From IMG/VR virus record IMGVR_UViG_3300035179_000017, positions 1 through 46,811 of that record: a stretch of DNA of 46,811 bases; one strand, given 5' to 3'. The stretch is from a virus. Position 1 is the first letter of the stretch. Every line of letters starts with the position of its first letter. Below the pieces are notes generated by a model. It saw only the letters and a list, made by a program, of their open reading frames with translations, had not been told where the DNA came from and did not search any database. Below, one piece after another: positions 17,366 through 25,873 of the stretch. The translations under genes were made by a program, and so were the position numbers.

Positions 17366-17654
17366 TTTTAACTCCCTTGGATAAGGCGTTATTCACTACT
17401 TTTTTAGAAATTATGTGGATACACTCATCTAATAATATCCCAGGAATAAATCTGCAATCATCTATGGATTTATCCCACGTGGAAAGAAATAAGGCTATTT
17501 CCCAGATTGCTTTTTTTCTATTTTCATAGTTATCATTTAGATGTTTTTTGGCCAAAGATTCTAGACCCTGGTAAAATTCAACTACATTCTTCCAGGCCAA
17601 TTCTTCGGCTTTTTCTTTTACCACGCTGTCTACTGATTTATGAAAAGGCCACAT
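17358..17654 (-). CDS. Small protein of unknown function
   Basis: The 98-residue product starts at ATG 17654 behind GGAGAAAC. It is helical and charged, with MWPFHKSVDSVVKEKAEELAW at the start and two cysteines in the second half. It overlaps the neighbours on both sides by a few bases, so it belongs to the same leftward operon. No motif. Confidence 0.6.
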   Translation of the reverse strand: MWPFHKSVDSVVKEKAEELAWKNVVEFYQGLESLAKKHLNDNYENRKKAIWEIALFLSTWDKSIDDCRFIPGILLDECIHIISKKVVNNALSKGVKND

Positions 17655-18166
17655 TATAGTTTCTCCTTAATTTTAGTTACTAATTCTTGAGTAGTTTTGG
17701 ATTGATTATCAGACAATATTTTGCTTACGTCCTTTTTACTGTCCTCGGTGTAAGTAGTTTTTAATTCCTGAACACTTTTCACTATTTCCCTCAATGCTTT
17801 ATTTTTCACAAATATCGTATACGCAAACATTCCTACAGTTCCAACAGTTGCGACAATCACACAATATAATGCCAGCATTTCATGGTATCGGGCCACAGCC
17901 AAAGAAATACTCAGGACTACAAAACAAGCAATAGTCCCGGCAATTCCAAATTTTGTATTACCACTAAAAAATGCGAACACCCCCAAACCCATACCTATAA
18001 TTCCAATAGTTGCTAACCAATTAGTTGCCTTAACAGTTTTGATTAAAATCTGTTGGGGTGTGGGATTTGGTATTGATTTTGTTTCTCGCGGAGTAGTACA
18101 ACCGTAGAGAAATAAACCAACGGAGAAACCGAGTAATAGAATTAATTTCGTTAGTAACTGTTTCAT
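17654..18166 (-). CDS. Putative membrane lipoprotein with three helices
   Basis: The 170-residue product begins with a signal peptide MKQLLTKLILLLGFSVGLF and a lipobox LYGC, with lipid cysteine C23. A short Pro/Thr-rich linker follows, then three hydrophobic helices near 50-68, 72-92 and 98-120 and a charged C-terminal coiled coil (about 125-170). A lipid anchor together with three further membrane spans is unusual. Phage lipoproteins are commonly outer spanins or superinfection-exclusion proteins; this one is too hydrophobic for a simple spanin. Exclusion or envelope modification is a guess. Confidence 0.65.
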   Translation of the reverse strand: MKQLLTKLILLLGFSVGLFLYGCTTPRETKSIPNPTPQQILIKTVKATNWLATIGIIGMGLGVFAFFSGNTKFGIAGTIACFVVLSISLAVARYHEMLALYCVIVATVGTVGMFAYTIFVKNKALREIVKSVQELKTTYTEDSKKDVSKILSDNQSKTTQELVTKIKEKL

Positions 18167-18426
18167 TTTAATTTCTCCAAATTTGATTCTGTTTGAGTTT
18201 TCATTTCTTCCAATGAACTTTTAATTCTACGTTTAAACAATTTAGCAAAGTTCTTGGGGGTATTATTTTTTATGACCTCTTCTCTATCAAAAGCAACCGC
18301 ACCGTCTTGCAGTATGTGGCCAACGAATACACAGGGTTGTCTGGCTATATAAAATTCTAATCGTAACTCAGGTATTAAATTCCGAGCCATTACGTTCAAT
18401 AAATCTACAATCTGATTATCAGTCAT
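18163..18426 (-). CDS. Member 2 of a three-paralogue small-protein family
   Basis: The 87-residue product has ATG 18426 behind AGGAGACTAAA. The N-terminal IVDLLNVMARNLIPELRLEF aligns with the genes at 16195-16476 and 34696-34941. A beta hairpin region (CVFVGHILQDGAVAFD) and a charged C-terminal helix follow. It overlaps the lipoprotein gene by four bases. Function unknown. Confidence 0.6.
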   Translation of the reverse strand: MTDNQIVDLLNVMARNLIPELRLEFYIARQPCVFVGHILQDGAVAFDREEVIKNNTPKNFAKLFKRRIKSSLEEMKTQTESNLEKLK

Positions 18427-18451
18427 TTTAGTCTCCTTTTTTTATTAGTAG

Positions 18452-18476
18452 TTTATCCACCGATATATTCCTTAAA
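18452..18476. repeat. 25-bp direct repeat, copy 1
   Basis: Identical to 18606-18630. On the minus strand both copies encode the protein ending KEYIGG plus stop. This copy ends the small frame at 18453-18614. Confidence 0.8.
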
Positions 18477-18614
18477 GAATTTCTTAATCTTCCACCACCA
18501 CAGTCGGGTGGCTCTATATTTTAATCTCCCCCACCAGGAAAATATTATAAATTCATACCAATCACCTTCATTATGCCGACTACTTTCGTTGTGTTTAGAT
18601 TTTATTTTATCCAC
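18453..18614 (-). CDS. Short protein sharing the primase C-terminal end
   Basis: A 53-residue frame with a likely GTG start at 18614, overlapping the end of the primase-helicase gene. It has an acidic start and a Trp/Lys/Arg-rich second half (GRLKYRATRLWWWKIKKFF) that could bind membrane or nucleic acid. It ends KEYIGG, the same six residues that end the primase. It lies between the two 25-bp repeats, so it looks like an insert whose boundary copied the primase end. Start choice is uncertain. Confidence 0.4.
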   Translation of the reverse strand: MDKIKSKHNESSRHNEGDWYEFIIFSWWGRLKYRATRLWWWKIKKFFKEYIGG

Positions 18615-18630
18615 CGATATATTCCTTAAA
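18606..18630. repeat. 25-bp direct repeat, copy 2
   Basis: The primase-side copy of the repeat at 18452-18476. It holds the last codons of the primase-helicase gene and the GTG of the next frame. Confidence 0.8.
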
Positions 18631-20892
18631 TGCTTCACCTGTAATTCTAATACCTTCAAATACATATATCCTGTTATTACCCATTCGTTTACGTGTGGTA
18701 ATTATTTGTGGACAAGTAGCCAAAAACCAACGGCAAAACGATTCCTTAAATCCGTGTTGCCTTCCCTGATTTACACACCATGCTTTCCAAATATCAAATA
18801 ATTGGTCTTTGGGAACATAAAACTTTTCTTTATCATACACCCCTTCTGGAAATTCGCAACAATCGTTTACGAATGAAATCACCGGAGACGCAATTTCCCG
18901 AAATTGTTGTAAGGCAATTTCAGAACTCTCAGGCATTATAAAATCCTTTTTCTCACGCAAATCTTTAAGACCGCGTAGTGCAAAATTAATAATTTTTCCA
19001 TCGGCAGCTTCTTTACGAAGCCTACGTTTAAGGGTTCTGTCTTCTTTTCCTATGTAAGAATTTTCAAATGTTATGATATTTAATCTGGGTTCCAACGCTC
19101 TTGAATGGTCTGTAAATGCGGGCAAATCATTCATGGCGATTGTAAATCTACATTTTAGGTGAACATTAGGTAATTCTTTAAGTCCTTTTCTATTAACACT
19201 TACCGCATCTCCACCTGTAATGTGGAGTATTTTTTCCAGTACCGCGTTGGCATCACCTGTTTTCGGAGATTTTGCATCTCCTATCAGGACTGCGAGTTTT
19301 CCGAGGAGAGGTTGATAACCAAATGAATTAGTAAGTGATTGAAAAGAAGACTCACAACATTGACGTTCTCCCAATGTAGCCTGAAGAGTTTCAAGCACGG
19401 TACTTTTTCCTGAACGAGGTCTTCCTGTAAATAACATGAGTTTTTCAAAAGACATGTCGGGTATACAGTTATATCCAAACCATTGTGAGAGTAAAAGGAT
19501 TTTTGTTTTATCTCCATTATATATGTCCTCCAGAAAGTTGTCCCAAACACTACTTTCGGTATTTTCATCGAAGTTATACGGTAAGGCATCAAACGTAAAT
19601 AACTCCGGGGTTGGATTATATAACCTGATTTTTCCTTCTATGTATTCATTTACATTGAGCATCCCGTTTTTAAATATAATCAAATCCACAGGGTCAGGTC
19701 TTTCGGTTTTAGACAACCACACAGGAGGGTCATCTACTATCGGACACCATTTACTTAGGGCATCAATTATATCATTAACTTTCGCTCTTGTGGGTTTATA
19801 TGGTTCTACTGCGACACCATTCCTTGTTTCTTTATAAAATTTCTTCCCGGATAAGAAATTATAAAGTTGCCCCCGAAATACATCAGTATCTAAATTATCG
19901 TAACATTGCTTGTTCCATTCTGTCCACTGTCCTTTATAGTTTCGTATTGTTACACAACTGTTTTTAGTTTTCTCCCTATGTATCCACACTTCTGCAATCG
20001 TAGAAGCGACATCATCTTCAAAAATATCGGGATTACTGGATGAGTCTCCTTGTTTTAATATGTATTCCAACAATTCATTAGTTGTAAGTCCGTTCTTATT
20101 TTTCCAAATTCTTAAATCTTTTATACCATCAGGCGGGAGTAATTTTATAACCGATTTACATACTACTTTTAATATTTTAAATGCGGATTCCATTCCTCGT
20201 ATACCGGCACCGGAATCATTTTCTCCAATAATTACTACATCGTATCCTTCAAGAAGTTTTCGTAGTAATACCTTTCCTCCTCCCGCATTTGAACTACCAA
20301 CCGCCGTAAAACCAAGGTCCGTAGCAACGGCAACATCAGAAGCACCTTCAACAACCAGGACCGGATTCTCAGATGGTATGAGTAATGTTTTTTGACTTTT
20401 GCTATAATTCGTTTCCGGTTTAAGGATATGTAAATATCCCAATTCGAGTTGTTTAACACTTCCTTGAGGTATATGTACACAAACAATGGCTCCTGGAGAT
20501 TCTGGATGAACAACTGGTAAGAGGCACCCATCGGACTTTCCACAAAGCGGACATGGGTTTTCTTTTGACACCCTAATCCAATTTTCTTTTCCTGGCTTGT
20601 ATCGTTCATAAGTTTGCCCCTGATTTACTATATAGATTAGGCCCCGTTTGGAACCTGAATCTTTTAACATAAATTTTTTGCCGTCTTGGTATCGTTCCAT
20701 CAAACCAATTATATTCCCTGATGAATCCCGTTCTGGAAAAATCCAGGATTGATGGCCGGGATAAAATCCCACTTCCAGTAAGTTTAGGGATTCTGTGGAG
20801 ACCCCCAAATCATCCGAAAGGATATTTAAAATGTTGGGGAATCTGAGAATATTGTTTCTAAATTTATTTAGAAGACCTTGTAGGTCGGTCAT
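18607..20892 (-). CDS. Primase-helicase (TOPRIM plus SF3 helicase, D5-like)
   Basis: The 761-residue product has several domains. A zinc-binding part has CPLC (114-117) and further Cys/His near 123-140. A TOPRIM domain has PVLVVEGASD near 177-186 and IIGENDSG near 221-228. A linker domain follows, then a superfamily 3 helicase with Walker A GRPRSGKST near 490-498, an acidic LIGDAKSP segment and a KCRFTIAMNDLPAF sensor region. This is the single-protein primase and replicative helicase used by many phages and plasmids. A hairpin with a T-run lies just before its ribosome site. Domain assignment is firm. Confidence 0.92.
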   Translation of the reverse strand: MTDLQGLLNKFRNNILRFPNILNILSDDLGVSTESLNLLEVGFYPGHQSWIFPERDSSGNIIGLMERYQDGKKFMLKDSGSKRGLIYIVNQGQTYERYKPGKENWIRVSKENPCPLCGKSDGCLLPVVHPESPGAIVCVHIPQGSVKQLELGYLHILKPETNYSKSQKTLLIPSENPVLVVEGASDVAVATDLGFTAVGSSNAGGGKVLLRKLLEGYDVVIIGENDSGAGIRGMESAFKILKVVCKSVIKLLPPDGIKDLRIWKNKNGLTTNELLEYILKQGDSSSNPDIFEDDVASTIAEVWIHREKTKNSCVTIRNYKGQWTEWNKQCYDNLDTDVFRGQLYNFLSGKKFYKETRNGVAVEPYKPTRAKVNDIIDALSKWCPIVDDPPVWLSKTERPDPVDLIIFKNGMLNVNEYIEGKIRLYNPTPELFTFDALPYNFDENTESSVWDNFLEDIYNGDKTKILLLSQWFGYNCIPDMSFEKLMLFTGRPRSGKSTVLETLQATLGERQCCESSFQSLTNSFGYQPLLGKLAVLIGDAKSPKTGDANAVLEKILHITGGDAVSVNRKGLKELPNVHLKCRFTIAMNDLPAFTDHSRALEPRLNIITFENSYIGKEDRTLKRRLRKEAADGKIINFALRGLKDLREKKDFIMPESSEIALQQFREIASPVISFVNDCCEFPEGVYDKEKFYVPKDQLFDIWKAWCVNQGRQHGFKESFCRWFLATCPQIITTRKRMGNNRIYVFEGIRITGEAFKEYIGG

Positions 20893-20903
20893 AGATTACT
20901 CCT

Positions 20904-20934
20904 AAAAATGCCTGTTGGGTTGGGCCGACAGGCA
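20904..20934 (-). terminator. Intrinsic terminator / attenuator before the primase-helicase gene
   Basis: On the minus strand a 10-bp stem (TGCCTGTCGG pairing with CCAACAGGCA, with one G-T pair) with a 6-base loop spans 20909-20934. TTTTT follows at 20904-20908. It lies between the SSB-like gene and the primase-helicase and should reduce read-through into the latter. Confidence 0.8.
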
Positions 20935-20982
20935 ACGGCCTAATTTATTTACCGATTGCACCACTAATCAGTAAAGGAATAA

Positions 20983-21744
20983 TTAGAATACAAAAATTTC
21001 CTGGGCAACTTTTTCTCTAATCGTAAACCATTCTTCAGGAGTAATCTCACCATCTGGTCTTTCACCGGCAATCTCATTTACAACTTTTAACCACGTATCA
21101 GCAACTACCTTTTCTGTTATATCCTTTTTCCATAGTTCTTTGTTACTGACGAACTCAAATGCTTCCGCCTGAGTGCATTTACCACCTGAAGTAGTTTCTA
21201 CTTTTGGTTTGGTGGGTTGACGTGTTGGAACAATAGGTGCAGTTTTCTTAAGGGTAGTTTTGGGGGCACTTGCGGGAGTTGTTTTTAATTTTCCACCAGA
21301 TACTTTATTAAATTTAGATTGTAAAACTTTCAAACTGGTGGCATCTAATTTCTTAACCGACCGACCAGGTTCTGCATTATATTCATCAATCCATTCCACA
21401 CCTAATCTATCCTCATTATTATACTTTCTAAATGAAGCCCTGAATTGAATTGGTTTTCCATCCAATTTCATAGATTCTAATTCTGTAAGGTCCAGTCCGT
21501 CCCAATTAAATGCTTTTTCTACCTGGACACAGTTAAGAGTTTTTTCGTCTTTACTGTCTGCAAGTATAAGATAGGCCCAACTATCGGGAATATCCTGTAA
21601 CTCTACCCATTCCTTGTTAGTTTCATCATAGTATTGGGTACCTGACATTTTTAATACGAGTTGTGGATAACCATTTGTAGATTCACTTACGGCATGTTCC
21701 AATACCGTACCGCGATAAGTTCCTGCATTTGTTATTGTAGGCAT
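20983..21744 (-). CDS. Probable single-stranded DNA-binding protein
   Basis: The 253-residue product has ATG 21744 behind AGGAGATTAAAC. The N-terminal ~125 residues are beta-rich (GTYRGTVLEHAVSESTNGYP, LVLKMSGTQYYDE), like the OB-type phage proteins found beside RecA-like ATPases. A Lys/Pro/Thr-rich flexible linker (about 150-190) leads to a helical C-terminal domain, which contains an acidic EWFTIREKVAQEIF end. Position between the ATPase and primase genes supports a role in coating single strands. The assignment is inferred. Confidence 0.5.
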   Translation of the reverse strand: MPTITNAGTYRGTVLEHAVSESTNGYPQLVLKMSGTQYYDETNKEWVELQDIPDSWAYLILADSKDEKTLNCVQVEKAFNWDGLDLTELESMKLDGKPIQFRASFRKYNNEDRLGVEWIDEYNAEPGRSVKKLDATSLKVLQSKFNKVSGGKLKTTPASAPKTTLKKTAPIVPTRQPTKPKVETTSGGKCTQAEAFEFVSNKELWKKDITEKVVADTWLKVVNEIAGERPDGEITPEEWFTIREKVAQEIFVF

Positions 21745-21754
21745 GTTTAATCTC

Positions 21755-21940
21755 CTAATCTAAAAGTTCTGTTTTGTTTATCGCAGTTTTCATTTCCGTC
21801 AATTCATAAACACCAACTTTCATTTCGCCGTCTTCTGTAGTAATCTCATCTACAGTCCGACTTGTGTTTATAAATTCATCCTGTGTTCCTGCATTTTCAA
21901 TAAATGCGTATAAAATTCTTGGTAATTTATTCTTTGCCAT
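21755..21940 (-). CDS. Small protein of unknown function
   Basis: The 61-residue product has a good GGAGAAAT site before ATG 21940. It is mixed beta/alpha, with the core RILYAFIENAGTQDEFINTS. It sits between replication genes in the same operon. No family recognised. Confidence 0.6.
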   Translation of the reverse strand: MAKNKLPRILYAFIENAGTQDEFINTSRTVDEITTEDGEMKVGVYELTEMKTAINKTELLD

Positions 21941-21953
21941 TTTATTTCTCCTA

Positions 21954-22250
21954 TTAATTTTCTATAAAATCTGGACTACTACAAAACGGGCATATATTAT
22001 ACTGAGTCATACCACCTGTACTACTAACTTTTAGTTCAATAAAATCTTTCCCGCATCCATTACAATGATATGGTAATTTTATCAATCCTTTTTTAATTTT
22101 CTCCTGATAGATTAATTCCACCATTTTCTCATTGGCCACACGATTGCACACGGCAACTTTAAGTGGGTCGCCGTGGCAATATTTAAACTTCAATCCACTT
22201 TCACACGGGCATGGTTCATTTCGACCAACTGTATGTTTAGTTCGTAACAT
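21954..22250 (-). CDS. SEC-C motif zinc protein
   Basis: The start was set at ATG 22250, which overlaps the stop of the ATPase gene by one base. A longer frame would begin inside that gene without a ribosome site. The 98-residue product has the SEC-C motif NEPCPCESGLKFKYCHGDP (C14, C16, C25, H26). A second zinc ribbon follows (HCNGCGKDF, then CPFC). SEC-C motifs bind zinc and often nucleic acid or protein partners. The phage role is unknown. Confidence 0.75.
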   Translation of the reverse strand: MLRTKHTVGRNEPCPCESGLKFKYCHGDPLKVAVCNRVANEKMVELIYQEKIKKGLIKLPYHCNGCGKDFIELKVSSTGGMTQYNICPFCSSPDFIEN

Positions 22251-23143
22251 TATCCCACCTTTCCAAACATAAATTTCCACAAGGAATCATCGGTTCTATC
22301 GTTAAACGAAATTACCGGCGGCAGAAAATCTCCAGTTTTTAACTGGCGTGATTTTGCCCTGAAATGAATTTCTGGTTGGGAATAAATCGCCCTTGTAGAA
22401 CCCCCGGTAGCTTTTTTATCCTTGGCAACTTGTACATCCTGGTAGGCAATATATAATACGTGGTCCGCCCACTCACAATATAACGCTTCTATCGAAGGTT
22501 TTCCTGCGTAAAGTCTTGGACCTTGGCATAAGAAATCTATACCGCCAGGATTGGCTATTTTATTGGGACTGGCCTGGGCGATAAGAATTATATTTTTCCC
22601 TTGTTTTGCCAGTGTGTCGCAATCCTGAAGGATTAACCTCATTGCATCATATAAATGTTTGTAACCTTCCTTAAAACCATACCCTTCGATATTAGATACA
22701 AAATATTTTCCGCCTTTAAGGGGTATAGTAGTACATGCATATTGTTCCGTCCAATCCTGGAGAACTGTTACATTGTCAACTACGATTGTATCATAGTCTT
22801 TGAAAATATCTGGTTGTTGTATTACCATACGAACATCAGTAAAACTCTCGATGTTAGGTACGACCTTTAATTTTTCTCCAGTAATAGGGTGTCGCAATTT
22901 AGCACACCCATTATCCAAATCAAGAAACACTGATTTGGGGGCAAGGGCGGCTAATGTGGATTTTCCCATGCCAGTATCGGCGTAGATTAAAGTTTTTTCC
23001 CCGGCCTTTTCTGGTTTTATTGTGGCAACGGCAAAGACCTTTTTAGGTGTTGATGTAGTAACTGGTCCCTGGGATTTTATTTGGGTCGAAGAAATAGTCC
23101 GTTTAGGAACTGTTGGAATTTTATTTCGTTTTGGGATTTCCAT
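22250..23143 (-). CDS. RecA-like P-loop ATPase (Sak4/AAA_24-like)
   Basis: The 297-residue product has a disordered basic N-terminus (1-35), Walker A ADTGMGKST at 55-63, a strand LDLDNG after it, Walker B DTIVVDN near 118-124, and DWTEQ and LIAQASP segments typical of phage RecA-fold ATPases used for strand annealing or exchange. The neighbours are an SSB-like protein and two nucleases, forming a recombination set. The domain call is firm; the exact subfamily is less certain. Confidence 0.82.
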   Translation of the reverse strand: MEIPKRNKIPTVPKRTISSTQIKSQGPVTTSTPKKVFAVATIKPEKAGEKTLIYADTGMGKSTLAALAPKSVFLDLDNGCAKLRHPITGEKLKVVPNIESFTDVRMVIQQPDIFKDYDTIVVDNVTVLQDWTEQYACTTIPLKGGKYFVSNIEGYGFKEGYKHLYDAMRLILQDCDTLAKQGKNIILIAQASPNKIANPGGIDFLCQGPRLYAGKPSIEALYCEWADHVLYIAYQDVQVAKDKKATGGSTRAIYSQPEIHFRAKSRQLKTGDFLPPVISFNDRTDDSLWKFMFGKVG

Positions 23144-23144
23144 A

Positions 23145-23369
23145 TTATATTACCTCTAAATGAATTTTAATAACGGGGTAAACTAGAGTATCAGATTTAT
23201 TAGGAAAATTAAAAAGTATGTCCTGTTCCTTGCCGCAAATAAGATTGGTACAACAGTTTCTATTGTTTTTTATAAAATACGAATTTCCATATTTGAATAT
23301 CATACCTGGTTTTATATCCTTTACGGGTCGTCTATGATAAACTGCTACTTTTATATCTTTAATTTTCAT
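23145..23369 (-). CDS. Small basic protein of unknown function
   Basis: The 74-residue product has ATG 23369 in the overlapping stop-start ATAATG behind AAGAAGG. It has the core DIKPGMIFKYGNSYFI followed by NRNCCTNLICG, giving three cysteines. It resembles a small SH3-like barrel in pattern, but this is only an impression. Confidence 0.55.
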   Translation of the reverse strand: MKIKDIKVAVYHRRPVKDIKPGMIFKYGNSYFIKNNRNCCTNLICGKEQDILFNFPNKSDTLVYPVIKIHLEVI

Positions 23370-23386
23370 TATGCACCTTCTTTCTT
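23366..23386. repeat. 21-bp junction repeat, copy 1
   Basis: Identical to 23542-23562. Each copy holds the end of one frame (encoding KKEGA plus stop) and the overlapping ATG of the next. The pair flanks exactly one short gene (23369-23545). Confidence 0.75.
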
Positions 23387-23545
23387 TGCTAATAAATGTA
23401 TGTATAGTTCCACAAAGATAAGTCTTATATCTATAAAAAATAATGTGTCTTTAATTAAATGCCGCCGAGTTACAATTCCTATTCCCAAATGCCAACAACC
23501 AGATAGGGGTTTAAAAATACAAATTTTTATCCTACCTATTCTCAT
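23369..23545 (-). CDS. Short protein of unknown function
   Basis: The 58-residue frame runs from ATG 23545 to TAA 23369-23371. It begins MRIGRIKICIFKPLSGCWHL, is hydrophobic and basic, and ends LLAKKEGA. Both ends are ATAATG stop-start overlaps set in a 21-base repeat, so it looks like an inserted cassette gene. No motif. Confidence 0.45.
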   Translation of the reverse strand: MRIGRIKICIFKPLSGCWHLGIGIVTRRHLIKDTLFFIDIRLIFVELYIHLLAKKEGA

Positions 23546-23562
23546 TATGCACCTTCTTTCTT
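23542..23562. repeat. 21-bp junction repeat, copy 2
   Basis: Partner of 23366-23386, at the end of the PD-(D/E)XK nuclease gene. Confidence 0.75.
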
Positions 23563-24735
23563 AAACCTACATTCAAATCCTTGCGGAAGATTTTCTAAAT
23601 CCACAGTAATATGATTATAACAAATATTTAAGAACGGGCACTTAAAGGTTGCTTCACAGGCATGTTCATTACACCACCAGGCATTAATTTTTTTCATCGT
23701 CCTGATAGTCTGATGCATATTAAATAGTTCCTTTTCAAACTGTTCTATATCGGCATCAGTCCTGGCAATTTCTTTTGTACAAAAATAGAACTCAGGACGT
23801 TGAGTAATATCATCCAGTAATCTGGCACCGAACATTTCGGGAGTTTCCCGAATGGCAAAAGTTCCTTCTTTTTTACCTATTTCCATTGTAACTAACTTAT
23901 CACCTATCGGGATACATCTGTCTCCCACTTCGTCAGGAACCTGTTTTCCGATTTCAAATTTCTGATTACAGTAATCTCCAGTTTCCATAAAGATTTTACT
24001 TTCTGCCTGAGTCAACATCTTGGGTCTTATTTGTGGTTTGTGCCAAACATCATAAAGTAATTGCCCATTAGAATAACCTAATTGTCTCGCCGCCCAGATA
24101 TAAAGTAATGTCTGGGTATCTAAAGTAAGATGTTTCCAGAAATCCGAATCAAGGGCGACTGAATCGCCAGTAGATTTTAATTCCTTGATGAAAGTTTTTC
24201 CCGTTTCTGTTTGTATAATTTTATCTATCCTACCATCCACAAAAACATTTGGTAATTTCCGTTTTGAAATCGGAGAAGTTAATGGTAGTCTGAAACTTAT
24301 TTCTTGGGCGATTATTTTTTCTTCTGTTTGTTTATCCTTGTAATACCAATTATATCCTATTAGAGAGTATAACAGGATTATTCGTTCTGTTTCCCATTCT
24401 TCGAGAGTTTTACCCATTGGACACACGGCATAGGTTTCATCTAAATATCTAATAACTGCATCCATGCCACCATTAGAAACTTTACCTGCCTCATTACAGA
24501 TTGGACAATGTGGGATTTTTCGATTTTCTTTATCTATTTCTAAATTACAATCTGGGCACGGGTCTCCTGGATTTAGGTTTACTATCTGTTGTATTTTATG
24601 CCACGATGTGCCGTATCTCTGGGAATCAGTCTCTTCTGTCGGTTGTAGTCCAAGAATATATCTGAGGTTATATCTCATCGGACACGCCTTAAAAGTTCCA
24701 ATATGAGAGGCTGAAAGAATTTGTAGTTTACTCAT
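23545..24735 (-). CDS. PD-(D/E)XK nuclease (Cas4/AddB-like)
   Basis: The 396-residue product begins ASHIGTFKACPMRYNLRY, as in the AddB/Cas4 C-terminal nuclease group. H46, D171 (VDGRIDKII), the E185-x-K187 motif (IKELKST) and Q208 (LDTQTLLYI) form the active-site series. A small zinc ribbon is inserted at C60-C63 and C77-C80. The C-terminal cysteine cluster (CNEHACEATFKCPFLNIC), with C18, could hold an iron-sulphur cluster. It most likely processes ends during phage recombination with the neighbouring ATPase. Confidence 0.88.
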   Translation of the reverse strand: MSKLQILSASHIGTFKACPMRYNLRYILGLQPTEETDSQRYGTSWHKIQQIVNLNPGDPCPDCNLEIDKENRKIPHCPICNEAGKVSNGGMDAVIRYLDETYAVCPMGKTLEEWETERIILLYSLIGYNWYYKDKQTEEKIIAQEISFRLPLTSPISKRKLPNVFVDGRIDKIIQTETGKTFIKELKSTGDSVALDSDFWKHLTLDTQTLLYIWAARQLGYSNGQLLYDVWHKPQIRPKMLTQAESKIFMETGDYCNQKFEIGKQVPDEVGDRCIPIGDKLVTMEIGKKEGTFAIRETPEMFGARLLDDITQRPEFYFCTKEIARTDADIEQFEKELFNMHQTIRTMKKINAWWCNEHACEATFKCPFLNICYNHITVDLENLPQGFECRFKKEGA

Positions 24736-25193
24736 ATTAAGCCCTTAAAATAATATTCCAATTCCTCTAATCCGTGCACCAAAAAATAATGTCCATGATT
24801 TTCTTTTATTTCAATAGACCTGATTTGCTGTCCCACAGTCCATCGTCCGCCTTTTCCTGCTTTTGTTTCTATCTCGAAATGAATACCGTTTGGCAACATC
24901 CCGATTATATCCCCACCGTCTGTAATTCCATAATGATAAAATCCAGACATTCCTAATGTCCCAGACCCAGTATTATTTCTCCAGGCAAGAATATTATTCC
25001 GTTTAAACCACACTAAACATTCTTTTAATACTTCCGATTCCAGGATATTTGGCAGATTATCAAATATCGGTTTAGTCGGAATAGAACCGTCTTTTGTGCC
25101 TTCACGTTTCACGGGTTCACCATTTCTAATTTTCTTAAAAACTGTGAATATATCCCGGCATTTTTCCACGACTGTTTGTTTTTTAGTAGACAT
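24732..25193 (-). CDS. VRR-NUC domain nuclease
   Basis: The 153-residue product has a helical N-terminus, then the VRR-NUC core: NNTGSG, GDIIGMLPNGIHFEIETKAG with D95, E109 and K111, and a conserved glutamine in TVGQQ (about 121-123). Small phage VRR-NUC proteins are structure-specific nucleases that act on recombination intermediates. It overlaps the exonuclease gene by four bases and belongs to the same recombination group. Confidence 0.88.
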   Translation of the reverse strand: MSTKKQTVVEKCRDIFTVFKKIRNGEPVKREGTKDGSIPTKPIFDNLPNILESEVLKECLVWFKRNNILAWRNNTGSGTLGMSGFYHYGITDGGDIIGMLPNGIHFEIETKAGKGGRWTVGQQIRSIEIKENHGHYFLVHGLEELEYYFKGLI

Positions 25194-25341
25194 CTTTCCC
25201 CCACTCTATAAATAACCTACCCAAGGATAAGATTCCACACGTCCAATCAAAACCCCATCCAGACCACGATGGGGTCCACCACGTAATTACCAGATACTTT
25301 CCTCTGTATAAACATTTCCACGTTTTATTTTTTGTAGGCAT
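25183..25341 (-). CDS. Short Trp-rich protein
   Basis: The 52-residue frame has ATG 25341 behind AAGGAG, and its stop overlaps the next gene. It begins MPTKNKTWKC and has eight tryptophans with a GWGFDWTCG core. The start region, ribosome site and upstream sequence repeat those of the gene at 25613-25873 (43-bp repeat). Function unknown. Confidence 0.5.
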   Translation of the reverse strand: MPTKNKTWKCLYRGKYLVITWWTPSWSGWGFDWTCGILSLGRLFIEWGKDVY

Positions 25342-25377
25342 CTGATATTACTCCTTCCGCAGCCAATGGCAAACCTT
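25335..25377. repeat. 43-bp junction repeat, copy 1
   Basis: Identical to 25867-25909. This copy still reads GLPLAAEGVISDAYKK plus stop on the minus strand, the same ending as the DNA polymerase, although no polymerase gene precedes it here. It carries the ribosome site and start of the next gene. Confidence 0.9.
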
Positions 25378-25400
25378 CTTTTTATTTTTTGAAGACATGG

Positions 25401-25616
25401 TTATTTACCTATAAACAAATCATAAGATATGCCTATCTGACCCAAATTTAATTGCCAACTATAACCAAACTCATCTTTTCCAATCGACCATAAAGAACGG
25501 TTGAAAACAGCAATCATTAATTTACCTATTTTAATAAACGGCCAATGTTCCTTATCAATCCCTATATACAGAAAACCGTTTCTTCCATATAACCTGTTTA
25601 GATATTTATAGTTCAT
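25401..25616 (-). CDS. Small protein of unknown function
   Basis: The start was taken at ATG 25616 with AGGAA 11 bases upstream, giving 71 residues. A TTG eight codons earlier is possible. It is rich in Tyr, Gly and Ile, beta-like (RNGFLYIGIDKEHWPFIKI) and ends YDLFIGK. It lies between the two copies of the 43-bp repeat and so may have been inserted there with its upstream neighbour. Confidence 0.55.
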   Translation of the reverse strand: MNYKYLNRLYGRNGFLYIGIDKEHWPFIKIGKLMIAVFNRSLWSIGKDEFGYSWQLNLGQIGISYDLFIGK

Positions 25617-25873
25617 TTGTGAATAAAATTCCTGCAACAAAAATTAGTGTGGGTTTGAAAATTTAATAACCATTCACTTACACATATTACTACATTTGCG
25701 TCCAACGGGGCAATATCGACATTTTCTTTACAATATTTAGAATTACCACTGCCTCCATCGTGTATTTTTATCCCCGAACAATACCCAAAATTTCTGTGTG
25801 GTATGTCTTGATTTTCATTAGTGGGTTTACGATTCCAAAACTTACATACACTACATTTACTTTTTATAGGCAT
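25613..25873 (-). CDS. Cysteine-rich zinc-binding-type protein
   Basis: The 86-residue product begins MPIKSKCSVCKFWNRK. It has further cysteines near 32, 48, 64 and 79-80, suggesting one or two zinc sites. Its ribosome site and start lie within the end of the DNA polymerase gene (17-base overlap), in the repeat described at 25867-25909. No family recognised. Confidence 0.6.
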   Translation of the reverse strand: MPIKSKCSVCKFWNRKPTNENQDIPHRNFGYCSGIKIHDGGSGNSKYCKENVDIAPLDANVVICVSEWLLNFQTHTNFCCRNFIHK

